A DNA stretch of 64,000 nucleotides from CAZVLE01 sp964627855 (lineage in GTDB: Bacteria > Bacillota > Dethiobacteria > DTU022). Location: positions 1 to 64,000 of the forward strand of contig CAZVLE010000098.1 in NCBI GenBank assembly GCA_964627855.1, written 5' to 3'. The position numbers and the translations under genes were made by a program. Positions 25,853 through 35,675 of the stretch are shown piece after piece. The notes below the pieces were generated by a model. That model had not been told where the DNA came from. It did not search any database and was given only the letters and a program-made list of their open reading frames with translations. How positions within the stretch are numbered: position 1 is the first letter of the stretch; every line of letters starts with the position of its first letter.

Positions 25853-26287
25853 TTGAAGAATAATGAAAAAGCCGGCGAAAGCGTGATTGAAGCGTTGCAA
25901 AGCCTGCCGTCTGTGCCTAACTGTGCAACCTTCATGAAAGCTGAATTTATAGAATATGTACCTGGAGAGAAACTGACGTTCTCATTTCCAGTTCAGGATA
26001 TTTACCTTAACCCCGCTCAATCGATGCAAGGAGGATTCATCACTGCTGCCTTTGACAATGTTTTCGGACCCTTGAGCTTGCTGGAAATGAAATCTTCATA
26101 TACCACTACCATTACCCTGACAACCAGCTATCACCGACCAATTTTTGCCGGCGATAAACTCACCGTAACAGCATACATAAAAAACATAGGCCGCAGGAAA
26201 ATTCATATGCAGGCCGATGCTTTTAACCACGACGAAAAACTAATTGCTACCGCCACATGCGACTATTTGCTTGCAGATCCGGCTTGA
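25853..26287 (+). CDS. PaaI-type hotdog thioesterase
   Basis: This protein of about 144 residues has the hotdog-fold signature MQGGFITAAFDNVFG near 55, as in PaaI-like acyl-CoA thioesterases. TTITLTTSYHRPIFAGDKLTV follows on the central strand. It probably hydrolyses an acyl-CoA in the cytoplasm. TTG 25853 lies eight bases after AAAGGGG; ATG 25835 is possible but lacks a ribosome site. Its 3' end overlaps the convergent serine-hydrolase gene by 48 bases. Confidence 0.75.
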   Translation: MKNNEKAGESVIEALQSLPSVPNCATFMKAEFIEYVPGEKLTFSFPVQDIYLNPAQSMQGGFITAAFDNVFGPLSLLEMKSSYTTTITLTTSYHRPIFAGDKLTVTAYIKNIGRRKIHMQADAFNHDEKLIATATCDYLLADPA

Positions 26288-28414
26288 GTATGACTCAAAC
26301 TGAAGGTTGAAACGGCACCCTTCTTCACCTGCCATCATTATAAAGCCACCACTGGAAAAATATATTCTGTTAGTCCTTCTTATCGAGCTGTCATAAATGA
26401 TGTTGTCATGATGGTCAAATGCTATAAAGCGCCAATTATCTCCATCCGGGGGCATCAGGGTAACCAAAGCTTGTCCCTCAATTTTTCGCCACTGGTTAAG
26501 AGATTCACTTTCGATAATAACCTTCTCTGTCTCTTTTAACACTTTTGCAGCATCGGCTTCCGAAAAAACTGCTGTGTAAAAATGCAAAAAATCTTCTCCA
26601 TTTTCTTTATACATCTTAATTGTGCCGAGATCCATGGCAGCATTGATGGGCATCAGCAAGCACATATCGGCACGTGATGCGCTGCTTATCAAGTACGGCC
26701 TTCCGGCAAAAAGAATATACCCCGGCAGCTCTTCAACAAGACTTAGTTCACTAATACTTGAATAGGTTAAGTTTGAGCTGTAAGCGAGTGAGTAATAGGC
26801 ATCATTGCGTAAAAGCCATTTACCGGCTCTATCAATCCATGGCTCTTGCGAGGCAGCTGAGGGAGCTAGCATCTGGGCTAATGGTATTTCTTCACTGTAA
26901 TTACTCAGTGAAACGGCCATGAAAATGTACTTTTCCTCATTAACTTGATCAAATCTCAACCAAAGCCCGTAATCATCGTTGTTCGGAGCATAATCAGCAT
27001 AAAAGTAACCGTTTGCGCGATAAGGCATTTTTGCAGAAGCAGGAACCCAATCACCTGCTTTTTTATCAAAACGCTGGAGAAGCATCCCCCCTTCATCAAT
27101 TGACACCTTGAACAAGCCGTGACTGCTACCGTATATACCCTCAAAGGTATAATATTGCTCAGGCGTTTCAAGCCTTGGAGCTGGTATAATGGTTGCTTCC
27201 TCATAATCCTCCAGGATATGGTTTTCATTTAAAAGGTCAATTGCAAAATCAATGATTATTTTCAGGATATCTGTGGTTACTCCCTGTGATATTATCGCCA
27301 CCGATAAACGCAGCTCAGGCAGGTAAAGCAACTGAGAATTGGATTGATCTGTTCCACCATTTTTAGTAACAGCCTTGATCCCGAGGGTAGGGAAAGGATA
27401 CACCTCAACATCATCAAAGCCTAGGCCATAATACATATAAGGATTATCGCTGAGTTGTAAATTGTTAACAGGTGCAAAAATTTCATTAATCGATTCCTCT
27501 GACAGGATCCCCCTTTGTGGATCAAAAACGCTTGAGAAAATAGCTAGATCTGCTGCACTGCTCAATATCCCACCGGAGCCAAGGGCACTGACATATTCCT
27601 GAGGGTGGCTTTCAGGGTTATTACTATCATAGTAAAAGGGAATGTTGATCTGGCTATAATCATCATCAGGGAAAAAGGTATGCTGCATATTTAAAGGTCC
27701 GGTAATATGCTCAAGGATATAATCTCTATAGCTCATGCCACTGACATGTTCGATCAGGTACTCAGCAATAATAAAGCCATCATTGCAGTAAACACTCAGG
27801 TAGCCCGGGTCGTGTTTTAAATACTCATCTTCCAAGGCCTGAAAAGTTTCAAAGGGGTAATCAGGGTTGTGTCTGAAACCGAAAGCTTTTGTGAAGTTAG
27901 TGCCAGGCATACCGGAAGAATGGTCCAGAAGCATACGCACAGTAATATCTGCATAACGTGGATCCTGCATGCTGAAATCTTGGAAATAAGCCGTAAGGGG
28001 ATCATTGAGGTTGACCATGCCGTCATCTACGAGTTTCATGATCGCAGCAGTTGTATAAACTTTTGATATTGAACCAATCCTGTTAACGGTATCAAAGCCA
28101 AGTTGCTCTTGCTTTGCCCGGTTCAGGATTCCAAATTGATCTTCATAAATGATTTCTCCCTCAAAGGCAACGGCAAAGGTGACAGCAGTAGCGCCTCCTT
28201 TAGCCATGTTTAAGTAGATCTCTTCACGAAGGTTTGTTTTTACTGAGTCTGTTACGATGATAGCTTGGTCGTTTACAATTGCGCTTTCGGGTTCTATTGC
28301 TACCGCATCTGGTTCATGATTACAACCCATACAAGCGAAGGTGAGAAATATCGGCAGGATTAGAAAGCTCAACGTCTTTTTCACTTTCAGGCTCCTTTCA
28401 TCCTTTCTTGTCAT
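26240..28414 (-). CDS. Beta-lactamase-fold serine hydrolase, lipoprotein-like
   Basis: This is an exported protein of about 724 residues with an N-terminal signal ending near ACMGC (imperfect lipobox). The PBP4*/class C beta-lactamase-like domain (about 55-390) has the nucleophile motif SISK near 103 and YCN near 200. KNGG is a likely third motif near 360. The C-terminal 300 residues are beta-rich and of unknown function. Homologues act as D-aminopeptidases or esterases on peptidoglycan or peptides. ATG 28414 lies seven bases after GAGGTG; a GTG start 30 bases further in also has a ribosome site. Confidence 0.78.
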   Translation of the reverse strand: MTRKDERSLKVKKTLSFLILPIFLTFACMGCNHEPDAVAIEPESAIVNDQAIIVTDSVKTNLREEIYLNMAKGGATAVTFAVAFEGEIIYEDQFGILNRAKQEQLGFDTVNRIGSISKVYTTAAIMKLVDDGMVNLNDPLTAYFQDFSMQDPRYADITVRMLLDHSSGMPGTNFTKAFGFRHNPDYPFETFQALEDEYLKHDPGYLSVYCNDGFIIAEYLIEHVSGMSYRDYILEHITGPLNMQHTFFPDDDYSQINIPFYYDSNNPESHPQEYVSALGSGGILSSAADLAIFSSVFDPQRGILSEESINEIFAPVNNLQLSDNPYMYYGLGFDDVEVYPFPTLGIKAVTKNGGTDQSNSQLLYLPELRLSVAIISQGVTTDILKIIIDFAIDLLNENHILEDYEEATIIPAPRLETPEQYYTFEGIYGSSHGLFKVSIDEGGMLLQRFDKKAGDWVPASAKMPYRANGYFYADYAPNNDDYGLWLRFDQVNEEKYIFMAVSLSNYSEEIPLAQMLAPSAASQEPWIDRAGKWLLRNDAYYSLAYSSNLTYSSISELSLVEELPGYILFAGRPYLISSASRADMCLLMPINAAMDLGTIKMYKENGEDFLHFYTAVFSEADAAKVLKETEKVIIESESLNQWRKIEGQALVTLMPPDGDNWRFIAFDHHDNIIYDSSIRRTNRIYFSSGGFIMMAGEEGCRFNLQFESYSSRICKQIVACGGSN

Positions 28415-28560
28415 CACTAGTCACCTCTTAATTATTTTTGTCCCCTTTTTTACTTGCAGTTATTGCAAGCTGTTACTCTAAGAACTGCTAGCCTGGAATT
28501 GTCACGGACCTTTTGCAAGCTTCACCGAACATACCAATTATTATGCGAATAGCCTGCTTA

Positions 28561-28583
28561 ATGCAGTATAATTTATAGTGCAT
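28561..28583. promoter_or_regulatory. 23-bp imperfect palindrome in a divergent promoter region
   Basis: ATGCAGTATAA-T-TTATAGTGCAT pairs at 10 of 11 positions and contains TATAAT. It lies between the divergent serine-hydrolase and EVE genes (28415-28740), the only structure I see there. An operator overlapping a -10 element is possible, but no good -35 hexamer is found at the right spacing. Confidence 0.35.
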
Positions 28584-28740
28584 TTATAGAATAAAGGCAT
28601 TTGCCTTAATATTTCTGCACCATGAAACAATATCCTTCTTTTTGCTCTGCCTTGAATTAATAACCCAGATGGTTGTGCTTACCTGTAAACTGAGCTATAT
28701 TGAGGCATGTGAGTATCTATTTACGCTGGAGGTTGAACAA

Positions 28741-29157
28741 ATGAAAAGGTGGCTGTTGAAAACAGAACCCGGGGAATACAGCTGGCAGGATCTCGCGTCA
28801 GAGCAAACTGCAGAATGGGACGGCGTCAAGGGAGCTGAAGCTCAGAAAAATATGCGTTCTATGAAAGCGGGAGATGAAATTTTTATTTATCATACGGGGA
28901 AAGAAAAAGCCATAGTCGGCACGGCAAGGGTAATTAAGGAGGCTTACCCCGATCCTGAAAACCCCCGCCTGGTGTTAATCGATCTCGAGGCAGGGCAGGC
29001 TTTAAAAAAACCGGTAACCCTGGCGTCGATTAAGGCTGAAGCTGATCTGGCAGACTGGGCCCTGGCCAGGCAACCCCGGTTGTCAGTGGTGCCGGTAAGC
29101 CAAAAACAGTGGGATATGATCATGAGCGGAAGGTTGAATCGGCAAGTTAATCGCTGA
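28741..29157 (+). CDS. EVE-domain protein
   Basis: This 138-residue soluble protein matches the EVE (PUA-like) fold: KRWLLKTEPGEYSW at the start, WDGVKGAEAQKNMRSM near 30, and GDEIFIYHTGKEKAIVG near 47. EVE domains bind modified nucleobases in DNA or RNA. The start is ATG 28741, eight bases after GGAGG; a longer in-frame start at 28642 has no ribosome site. No restriction genes are adjacent. The convergent gap 29158-29324 shows no clear terminator. Confidence 0.85.
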   Translation: MKRWLLKTEPGEYSWQDLASEQTAEWDGVKGAEAQKNMRSMKAGDEIFIYHTGKEKAIVGTARVIKEAYPDPENPRLVLIDLEAGQALKKPVTLASIKAEADLADWALARQPRLSVVPVSQKQWDMIMSGRLNRQVNR

Positions 29158-29324
29158 AGGAAAGAATCTATCAAAAAACACCACAGACAAAAAAGTTTTG
29201 CAAGCAGAATAGGCAAGGATAGGCCAGCCGAACTTACAATTTATCTGGATTCATGCACAGTTCCTGCAAAATGAACGTTAATGATACCGAGACCATGACC
29301 TCAAGGGTATAAGTTCTGAGAATT

Positions 29325-30200
29325 TTAACCCCAGAGAACCTTCATTCCCTTCGGTTCAAGGGTAAAGTGCATGTAGTCACCAACCAGAACTTCTCCTTCC
29401 AGGTGCAAAGGCCTTGCTTCACTCAAGCTTAGCTTGACCTCACTGGTCCGGTGCATGGCAGCCTGCTCAAGGTTTTTCAGGGTCCCGCTAAAAACCTTTG
29501 GGAAGTGGTATAGGAGGCTCAAACTATCCATTGTCTCCATGATGCAGACATCGAAAAGCCCGTCATCCTGCACAGCATCGGGAAGAATTTTCATGCCACC
29601 CCCATAGGCCTGGCCGATCCCCACGGCGACCAGCAAGGGTTTGCCAGTCATTGGGCCCTTACCAAGATCTATTTCCATCTCAACAGGTTCATAAGCAGAA
29701 AGGGTTAGTAAAAAAGCATAAACATAGGCAGAAACTCCGGTAAACGGTTTCACCCCGCGATTAACCCGCATTGCAACTGCTGCATCAAAGCCAACCCCGA
29801 CTGAATTGATAAAGTAACGACCCATTACTTTGCCTAAATCGATAGCTTTAATTTCAGCCCTGAGAAGAGCCCTGCAGGCAGAGTCAACATCACGGGGCAT
29901 ATGCACTGAAGTAGCAAAATCATTGCCCTTTCCACCATGCAGGGCCGCTAAAACTGCTTCTGTTCCTACTATACCGTTCAGAACTTCGTTAAGCGTTCCA
30001 TCGCCACCGACGGCAACAATTATTTCAAATCCTTCTCTCGCGGCAACAGCGGCCGCCTCGATAGCATCCTCCGGACCTTTAGTTGTATATATTTCAAACT
30101 CTGCTCCGGCTTGCCGAAAAATATTTTCCACTTTTGGTATCAAAGCCTTAGCCCGACCACCACCGGCGATGGGATTCACAATCAGCTTATAACTTTTCAA
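29325..30200 (-). CDS. Diacylglycerol/lipid kinase (DagK/YegS family)
   Basis: This 291-residue enzyme phosphorylates diacylglycerol or a related lipid at the membrane. The nucleotide motif VGGDGTLNEVLNG lies near 68 and the second conserved segment is HGGKGNDFATSV near 92. The usual LGTGNDFA has become GGKGNDFA. The C-terminal lipid-kinase domain includes VGVGFDAAVA and the Asp-rich PDAVQDDGLFDV. Start TTG 30200 follows GGAGG by 11 bases. It is probably cotranscribed with the upstream MFS gene (gap 127 bases). Confidence 0.85.
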   Translation of the reverse strand: MKSYKLIVNPIAGGGRAKALIPKVENIFRQAGAEFEIYTTKGPEDAIEAAAVAAREGFEIIVAVGGDGTLNEVLNGIVGTEAVLAALHGGKGNDFATSVHMPRDVDSACRALLRAEIKAIDLGKVMGRYFINSVGVGFDAAVAMRVNRGVKPFTGVSAYVYAFLLTLSAYEPVEMEIDLGKGPMTGKPLLVAVGIGQAYGGGMKILPDAVQDDGLFDVCIMETMDSLSLLYHFPKVFSGTLKNLEQAAMHRTSEVKLSLSEARPLHLEGEVLVGDYMHFTLEPKGMKVLWG

Positions 30201-30327
30201 GTGCTTCTTAACCTCCAGCCAGTCCGGTATTGAAAACCAAAATGCTCAAAAGAACTACAGGAAATCGGTATAACAATAAGGGTGAACGCATACCAATGTT
30301 TTTAAGGTCTATAACCCTTGCTTACTG

Positions 30328-31641
30328 TTAGTCGGTATTCTCCAGCCTCTTGCTGCGGGCGATTTCCTCGGGATCGGCACCAAGACGTCGCTGCCCGGCC
30401 CGCAGGAGGAGAAAGCCCAGGGCATAAACGACTGCTCCACCAATAAACATTCCCTGGTTGCCCATTAAATCCATGGCTGAACCAAGGACAAAAGGCCCGA
30501 CCATCTGACCGCACATTGTAAAAACATAGTAGAGCCCGATGTAAAAACCAACCCTGTCCCGACCACCAAGATCGGCAATCAGGGGCATTGCCTGAACGTT
30601 TACAAGAGCCCAGGCAAAGCCGGCAAAAACGAAAATTACACTAATTATTACCGGATTCCGGACCGGTATGGCTATCAGGAAGAGAGCCGGCACTATGGCC
30701 AGGCCGATCAACATAGCCGGTATCTTGCCGATCTTAGTTCCAATCACCCCGGCAAGCAGAGCAAAAACAAGGAAAGATCCGGCAAAAGAGGTCAAGATAA
30801 AAGCTGCCCGCCCTTCAGTCAGACCGAGTGTTTCTACCCCGTAAATGGGAAACATGGCATCAAGGCCTGCAAAACCGATAAAATAAGTAAGCATGGCGGC
30901 AAGAATTAAGAACTGCCCGAAATAATCTGGCTTGAAAAGAAGGCGGATTCCGACAAGAGCTTCCCTGATCGGATTTTTGGCAGCAACAGGCAGGTTGTCA
31001 ATATATTCGGGGCGACGATCGGCCTTCCACAAAACAATGGCCAGTGTTATTAGCAGAACTGCTGCACCGATGCCAAAAGTAAGCCGTGGATCAATATCAT
31101 AGAGCAGTGACAGGACCCCAAAAGAAATAAGTGTGCCCAGTCCGCCCATAAGGTTGATGATCCCGTTAGCCGTTGAACGTTTCTCCGGTGGGGTATGATC
31201 AGGCATCAAAGAAATAACCGGACCACGGTATGAATGCATTGCTGCAGTAAAAACTATCTCAGTAATAATCAGGGTCCAGAGGATGGCAGCGGCGAATGGA
31301 ATGGCAAAAAAAGTAAGAGCCGCTACTGGCAGAGCTACCACAATGAAGGGCATTCGCCGACCAAGGGGAGAATTAACCCGGTCAGACCAGGCACCAATTA
31401 TCGGGATCAGGATTAATCCAATCAGGTTATCTGTACCCATCAGCAGGCCAATCAATGCACGTGATTCTATAAATTCGCGGTACATGAGCGGTAAAAAGGC
31501 ATTGTAGGTGGTAAAGGCGAGTTGCACGCCTAGAAAGCCAAAACCGACCCACCAGATCTTGGCATAGGAAAAAGGCTTACTATCTTTTTCACCGCTCTTA
31601 GCGGCTGGTGATGTGACTTTGCCCCCCTCATCCCCGCTCAT
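30328..31641 (-). CDS. MFS transporter, GPH/SLC45-like
   Basis: This 437-residue transporter has 12 predicted membrane helices. The first cytoplasmic loop GAWSDRVNSPLGRRMPFI is typical of the MFS_2/GPH group that symports sugars with cations. The substrate is unknown. ATG 31641 lies 11 bases after AAAGGG; a GTG at 31653 overlaps that site. It is not related to its neighbour in an obvious pathway. The upstream 264 bases contain a TATAAT on the plus strand (about 31849) without a clear -35. Confidence 0.78.
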   Translation of the reverse strand: MSGDEGGKVTSPAAKSGEKDSKPFSYAKIWWVGFGFLGVQLAFTTYNAFLPLMYREFIESRALIGLLMGTDNLIGLILIPIIGAWSDRVNSPLGRRMPFIVVALPVAALTFFAIPFAAAILWTLIITEIVFTAAMHSYRGPVISLMPDHTPPEKRSTANGIINLMGGLGTLISFGVLSLLYDIDPRLTFGIGAAVLLITLAIVLWKADRRPEYIDNLPVAAKNPIREALVGIRLLFKPDYFGQFLILAAMLTYFIGFAGLDAMFPIYGVETLGLTEGRAAFILTSFAGSFLVFALLAGVIGTKIGKIPAMLIGLAIVPALFLIAIPVRNPVIISVIFVFAGFAWALVNVQAMPLIADLGGRDRVGFYIGLYYVFTMCGQMVGPFVLGSAMDLMGNQGMFIGGAVVYALGFLLLRAGQRRLGADPEEIARSKRLENTD

Positions 31642-31905
31642 CGTTTTAAGCACCCTTTAAAGAATAATGACATCATCAAGTACCTCCTAAAAAGATATTT
31701 TACATTATATAATACGGCTAGCAGGCTCTTCTTCCTCCCCATTTACAAAAAAGCATTAAATTTTAGGATTAATCGCTTCTTAATCCCGATCAAGATTTTC
31801 ATTAGATAACTTCTCTTCGATGTCTGGCTTTCTCATACTTCGATTTAGTATAATGAATAGTATCCTTAAGGGAGGTCAATAATAAGAAAGAGCAGGTCTA
31901 TTGAT

Positions 31906-32739
31906 ATGCAAAAACAGCTTACCCTTTACTATCCTCAATGGCAGGGCAGTGGTCCGGACCGGTCCGTTTACCACGGTGCCAGGGAACTTAGGGCAAATTA
32001 CCTGGCCGGTTTCAAACTGAAGGAAGTTCCAGTGGATATAGCCGGGGTGACCCGCGTTAAAAATAATATTTTCGGGTATGATGAACTTTTGAAACAGATC
32101 CGGGCAGCCTCTGACATTATTATGAACAATAGACCTGAGAAGATATTTACTGTTGGCGGTGGTTGTGATGCCGGAGTAGTTCCTCTTGCCTATCTTAATG
32201 GCAGCGCAACAGGCGCCCTGACAGTTGTCTGGTTTGATGCTCATGGAGACCTTAATACTCCGCAGTCATCAAAGAGTAAATTCTTTTACGGCATGCCCCT
32301 GCGAACCCTGCTGGGAGAGGGTGACACTGAAATGCTAAAATTCATACCCCGGATTTTGGAACCTTCTCAGGTCATCCTGGCTGGTGCAAGAGACCTTGAA
32401 AGGGCAGAAATGGAGTATCTGGATAGCCGGAAAATTACCCGGTGCGGTGTGCAAAGTATGGAGTATGACAACCTTGGATTATCTGCTCTGGTCAGGGCTA
32501 AAGGAAAACAACAGGTCTATATCCATCTTGATCTCGATGTTTTAGATCCAGCCGAATTTCCTCATGTAGCGGTCCCTGTCAGGGGAGGATTAAAAATAAA
32601 AACTCTCAGTAGGCTTATTGAAAAAATAAATGACGAATTCAGCCTGGTCGGCCTTGGAATTTTCGAATATAAACCGTCAGGGCTTAAATCAACTGAACTG
32701 CTCAATAACCTTTTTCAAATCGGCCTCAACCTGAATTAG
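31906..32739 (+). CDS. Arginase/agmatinase-fold hydrolase with variant metal site
   Basis: This 277-residue ureohydrolase-family protein has metal-binding motifs WFDAHGDLNTP near 107 and HLDLDVLDPAEFPH near 207. In the first metal motif the usual GGDH(S) is GGGCDAG near 85, so a His ligand is replaced by Cys or lost. Some actinobacterial relatives have Cys here. The family hydrolyses guanidino compounds such as arginine, agmatine or formiminoglutamate. The ribosome site before ATG 31906 is weak (AGCAGG); a GGGAGG lies further upstream. It is followed by a DUF362 gene. Confidence 0.78.
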   Translation: MQKQLTLYYPQWQGSGPDRSVYHGARELRANYLAGFKLKEVPVDIAGVTRVKNNIFGYDELLKQIRAASDIIMNNRPEKIFTVGGGCDAGVVPLAYLNGSATGALTVVWFDAHGDLNTPQSSKSKFFYGMPLRTLLGEGDTEMLKFIPRILEPSQVILAGARDLERAEMEYLDSRKITRCGVQSMEYDNLGLSALVRAKGKQQVYIHLDLDVLDPAEFPHVAVPVRGGLKIKTLSRLIEKINDEFSLVGLGIFEYKPSGLKSTELLNNLFQIGLNLN

Positions 32740-32813
32740 CCCTGAAGCGGGGACGGTTATGCCGGCCGGTAATGTATATTGGCATCAGTTGCCAAAAGAG
32801 AGGAGGACTTGTA

Positions 32814-33935
32814 TTGCCCGAGAAAAATGTTGACACAGTTGCCCTGGTGCGCTGCAGACGCTATGACCCGGATGAGGTTTATAACAGTCTGAAAGAGCTC
32901 TTTGACCACTGCGGTGGATTAGCTGAAATGGTAAGACCGGGGCAAAAGGTCTTACTCAAACCTAATCTGCTGGCTGCCGCAAAACCGACCGAAGCCGTAA
33001 CAACGCATCCAGCAATAATAAAAGCCCTCTCACTAATGCTGATCGAACTGGGCGCCGAGGTTCTTGTCGGCGACAGCCCGGGTAATGATAAAACGGAGAC
33101 TGCCCTCAGGGTAAGTGGGCTTCTGGAAGCAGCAGAAGAAGTTGGCGCCAAAACCGTTAACTTTACCCAGGGCGAAAATAAAGAGTTTATAGGTTTCAAA
33201 AAAAGGATGCTTCCCCTGGCGGCAGAACTGAACCAGGTAGACCTGGTCTTCAACGTGGGGAAACTAAAAACCCACTCTCTTACCGGCCTTACCGGTGCGG
33301 TTAAGAACATCTACGGCTGCGTTGTGGGCAGGCAGAAAGCACGCTATCACCTTGAACACCCTCTGCCATCTGATTTCTCAAGACTGCTTCTGGATGTCTA
33401 CCTGGCCGTAAAACCGGTTTTTTCGATCATCGATGCAGTAATCGCCATGGAAGGACCGGGCCCACGCAGGGGTAGACCAAGACAGCTCGGCCTCTTGATG
33501 GCTTCAAAAAATGCAATAGCCCTGGATAATGTAGCTGCAGCAATTACCGGTTTTGATACTGACCAGGTTACAACTTTGGCCGCGGCTAAGGAGGTGCTCT
33601 TGTCCGGTGTCGACCTCGCTGCGATTGATATTAAGGGCCTTACACTGGAAGAATGCCGGGTTACAGATTTTGACAGGGGCCCCGCTGCCAGCGGTAAGAT
33701 CACCGGCCTGCTGACCCGCTTTCCTTTCGCCTGGTTAAGAAACCTGTTGGAGAACAGGCGCCCCTATCCCCACATCAACACCTTGAACTGTAACGGTTGC
33801 GGGGTTTGCTTTGAGCATTGCCCGGCCAGGGTAATCAGCTTTTGTGGAGACATCCCGGACATTGACCTAAAACAATGCATCCGCTGCTACTGTTGTGCAG
33901 AGTTCTGCTCACAGGGAGCTATCGATTTAAAATGA
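32814..33935 (+). CDS. DUF362 / 4Fe-4S ferredoxin protein
   Basis: This 373-residue protein has an N-terminal DUF362 domain (about 10-300; VLLKPNLLAAAKPTEAVTTHP, VFNVGKLKTHSLTGLTGAVKN). A C-terminal pair of [4Fe-4S] motifs follows, CNGCGVCFEHCP and CIRCYCCAEFCS. DUF362 ferredoxins are common in anaerobes and of unproven function; electron transfer is expected. The start is TTG 32814, seven bases after GGAGG. The in-frame ATG at 32772 has none. It is 74 bases after the arginase-fold gene and could be cotranscribed. Confidence 0.82.
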   Translation: MPEKNVDTVALVRCRRYDPDEVYNSLKELFDHCGGLAEMVRPGQKVLLKPNLLAAAKPTEAVTTHPAIIKALSLMLIELGAEVLVGDSPGNDKTETALRVSGLLEAAEEVGAKTVNFTQGENKEFIGFKKRMLPLAAELNQVDLVFNVGKLKTHSLTGLTGAVKNIYGCVVGRQKARYHLEHPLPSDFSRLLLDVYLAVKPVFSIIDAVIAMEGPGPRRGRPRQLGLLMASKNAIALDNVAAAITGFDTDQVTTLAAAKEVLLSGVDLAAIDIKGLTLEECRVTDFDRGPAASGKITGLLTRFPFAWLRNLLENRRPYPHINTLNCNGCGVCFEHCPARVISFCGDIPDIDLKQCIRCYCCAEFCSQGAIDLK

Positions 33936-33955
33936 TTGATGAGATAAACTATTAT

Positions 33956-33982
33956 AGCCTCCTGCAGTTTATATGCAGGGCT
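33956..33982 (+). terminator. Possible terminator between convergent genes
   Basis: AGCC-TC-CTGCA pairs with TGCAG-GGCT around a short loop, with a two-base bulge, followed by ATTTATAA. It lies between two convergent genes. The T run is poor, so this is a weak call. Confidence 0.35.
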
Positions 33983-34012
33983 ATTTATAACTTGCAAAGG
34001 AAGCATTAATAT

Positions 34013-35005
34013 CTATTTTTCGCTGGCAGCATCTTTTTCTAAAAATTCCAGTAGTGTGTTATTAAAATAATCCGGTGCTGTTTCCATGGGGCAGTGGCCT
34101 TCTCCGGGGATCACGATTAGCTCTGCTCCTGCTATCAGGGCCTGTAGTTCTTCACCCCGCCCCAGGGGAACCCAGGCATCTTCTTCACCCCAGAGGCACA
34201 AAACCGGGACAGTTAAATCACCGACATACTCCAGCAGAGGCGCCGGTGCCGTCAGGAATAGATCGGCCATCACAGCATCAGTGTTTTCAAGCATCAGGGG
34301 TTGAAGGTAACCTTCCACTTCAGTCTCCGTTGGCAGCCGGCCATAAGCTGAAGAAAGCAAACCTTCGATACGTTCCTTGTTAAAGAAAAACCTTGGTCCC
34401 AAAACCCTGACCCAGCGACTCAGAGGTGGGTACTGATAGAAATAAGATAACAGGGAAGGCTCAAAATAAGACAGCGCCCCGGCTGCAAAAGTAACGCTTT
34501 TAACCCGATCCTGATCCTGAAGAGCCATTGCCGCGACTGTTGCCCCTCCCATCGAGTGGCCGACAAGATCCCACTTATGGCCCGTATCTAACTGATCGAG
34601 TAATAACCAGAGTAGTTCCGCCCTCGAAGCGGCCGAATGATCAAAGCCGGCTTGACGGTCGCTGAGACCAAAACCGGGAAGATCGACAGCAATAACCTGG
34701 TAACCATTAGCCTGCAAAAACAGCGCCGTATAGCGCCAGGTAAATGTAGAGCCGCCAAGCCCGTGAACTAGCAAGATGTTATTTTCTGCCCCGGAACTGT
34801 CACCCCAGTAACGATAGTGGAGATCAATATTACCCAGATTGACAAAAAGTGAGTTCTCATAAGCCAGGTCACGGGAATTGCCTTGCAGGGGTTGTAATGG
34901 GATCAGGTAGGGAACAACACTTAGCAGAACAAAAAAGGCCAGCAAAAAGAGCAGGAATTTTTTAAAGAAGACCTTAAGCTTTTCATCCCCTGCATTAACT
35001 GTCAA
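34013..35005 (-). CDS. Membrane-anchored alpha/beta hydrolase
   Basis: This 330-residue hydrolase has an N-terminal membrane anchor (about 12-33). The oxyanion stretch LLVHGLGGSTFTWR lies near 80, and the nucleophile elbow GHSMGG near 150. The Asp is in LWGEEDAWVP near 271 and the His in GEGHCPMETAP near 305. The triad is complete. The substrate is unknown (esters or epoxides are typical). Start TTG 35005 follows AGGAGG at a long spacing. It is downstream of a UspA gene in the same direction, with a 44-base gap. Confidence 0.82.
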   Translation of the reverse strand: MTVNAGDEKLKVFFKKFLLFLLAFFVLLSVVPYLIPLQPLQGNSRDLAYENSLFVNLGNIDLHYRYWGDSSGAENNILLVHGLGGSTFTWRYTALFLQANGYQVIAVDLPGFGLSDRQAGFDHSAASRAELLWLLLDQLDTGHKWDLVGHSMGGATVAAMALQDQDRVKSVTFAAGALSYFEPSLLSYFYQYPPLSRWVRVLGPRFFFNKERIEGLLSSAYGRLPTETEVEGYLQPLMLENTDAVMADLFLTAPAPLLEYVGDLTVPVLCLWGEEDAWVPLGRGEELQALIAGAELIVIPGEGHCPMETAPDYFNNTLLEFLEKDAASEK

Positions 35006-35049
35006 TACATAAGGAGCCTCCTTATTTTACCTGAAATGAGTAAATCTCT

Positions 35050-35490
35050 TCACTTGACAATTAATACATTTACATTGCTGCAATGAGCCACTTTGTTACT
35101 GACGCTGCCTAAGAATGCTTCTTTAATTCCCCTCAGCCCTCGGCTACCAAGAATAACAAGGTCATATTGCCCCTTACTGGCCAACTCACAAATAGCATCA
35201 GCAGGCGCCTGACGTCCGATAACCAATTCCGTATTAACTTTTAATCCTTTCTCACGGAATGCTTTTGCCGCTTCATTTACTATCTCTTCAGCTTCTTCCT
35301 GTAATTGATTCCTGATCCTGGACCAGTTATCATCGGAAAACTGCATACTAACCCGGGGACTAAATACGTATTCTCCAACCGCTGTCATAACCGTGACTTC
35401 TGCTCCAACTGCCTCTGCCAGGGGCAACGCTTTTTCAACCACCTTTTTTGAATGGTCTGAACCATCTGTAGCCACTAGAATGCGATACAC
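35050..35490 (-). CDS. Universal stress protein, UspA family
   Basis: This 146-residue cytoplasmic protein starts YRILVATDGSDHSK. It carries the ATP-binding motif GSRGLRGIKEAFLGSVS (about 115-131), so it belongs to the nucleotide-binding subgroup. The start is GTG 35490 after AAGGAGTG. Its role in stress tolerance is general to the family. The gene lies just upstream of the membrane-anchored hydrolase. Confidence 0.88.
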   Translation of the reverse strand: MYRILVATDGSDHSKKVVEKALPLAEAVGAEVTVMTAVGEYVFSPRVSMQFSDDNWSRIRNQLQEEAEEIVNEAAKAFREKGLKVNTELVIGRQAPADAICELASKGQYDLVILGSRGLRGIKEAFLGSVSNKVAHCSNVNVLIVK

Positions 35491-35675
35491 GAACTATCAC
35501 TCCTTTATTGATAGATAATGAATTATTCTCTACAAGCACAGCTTATTCCTACCAGAAAAGGATTAGAAAAACCATAAATAAAGATTCTCCTGATATCATC
35601 AGCAATAAATATTTTTTGAAGGAATGAAAGGGGTCAAAGCAGAAGGAGGTAGCAATCAAAAAAGGAGGTTTATCA

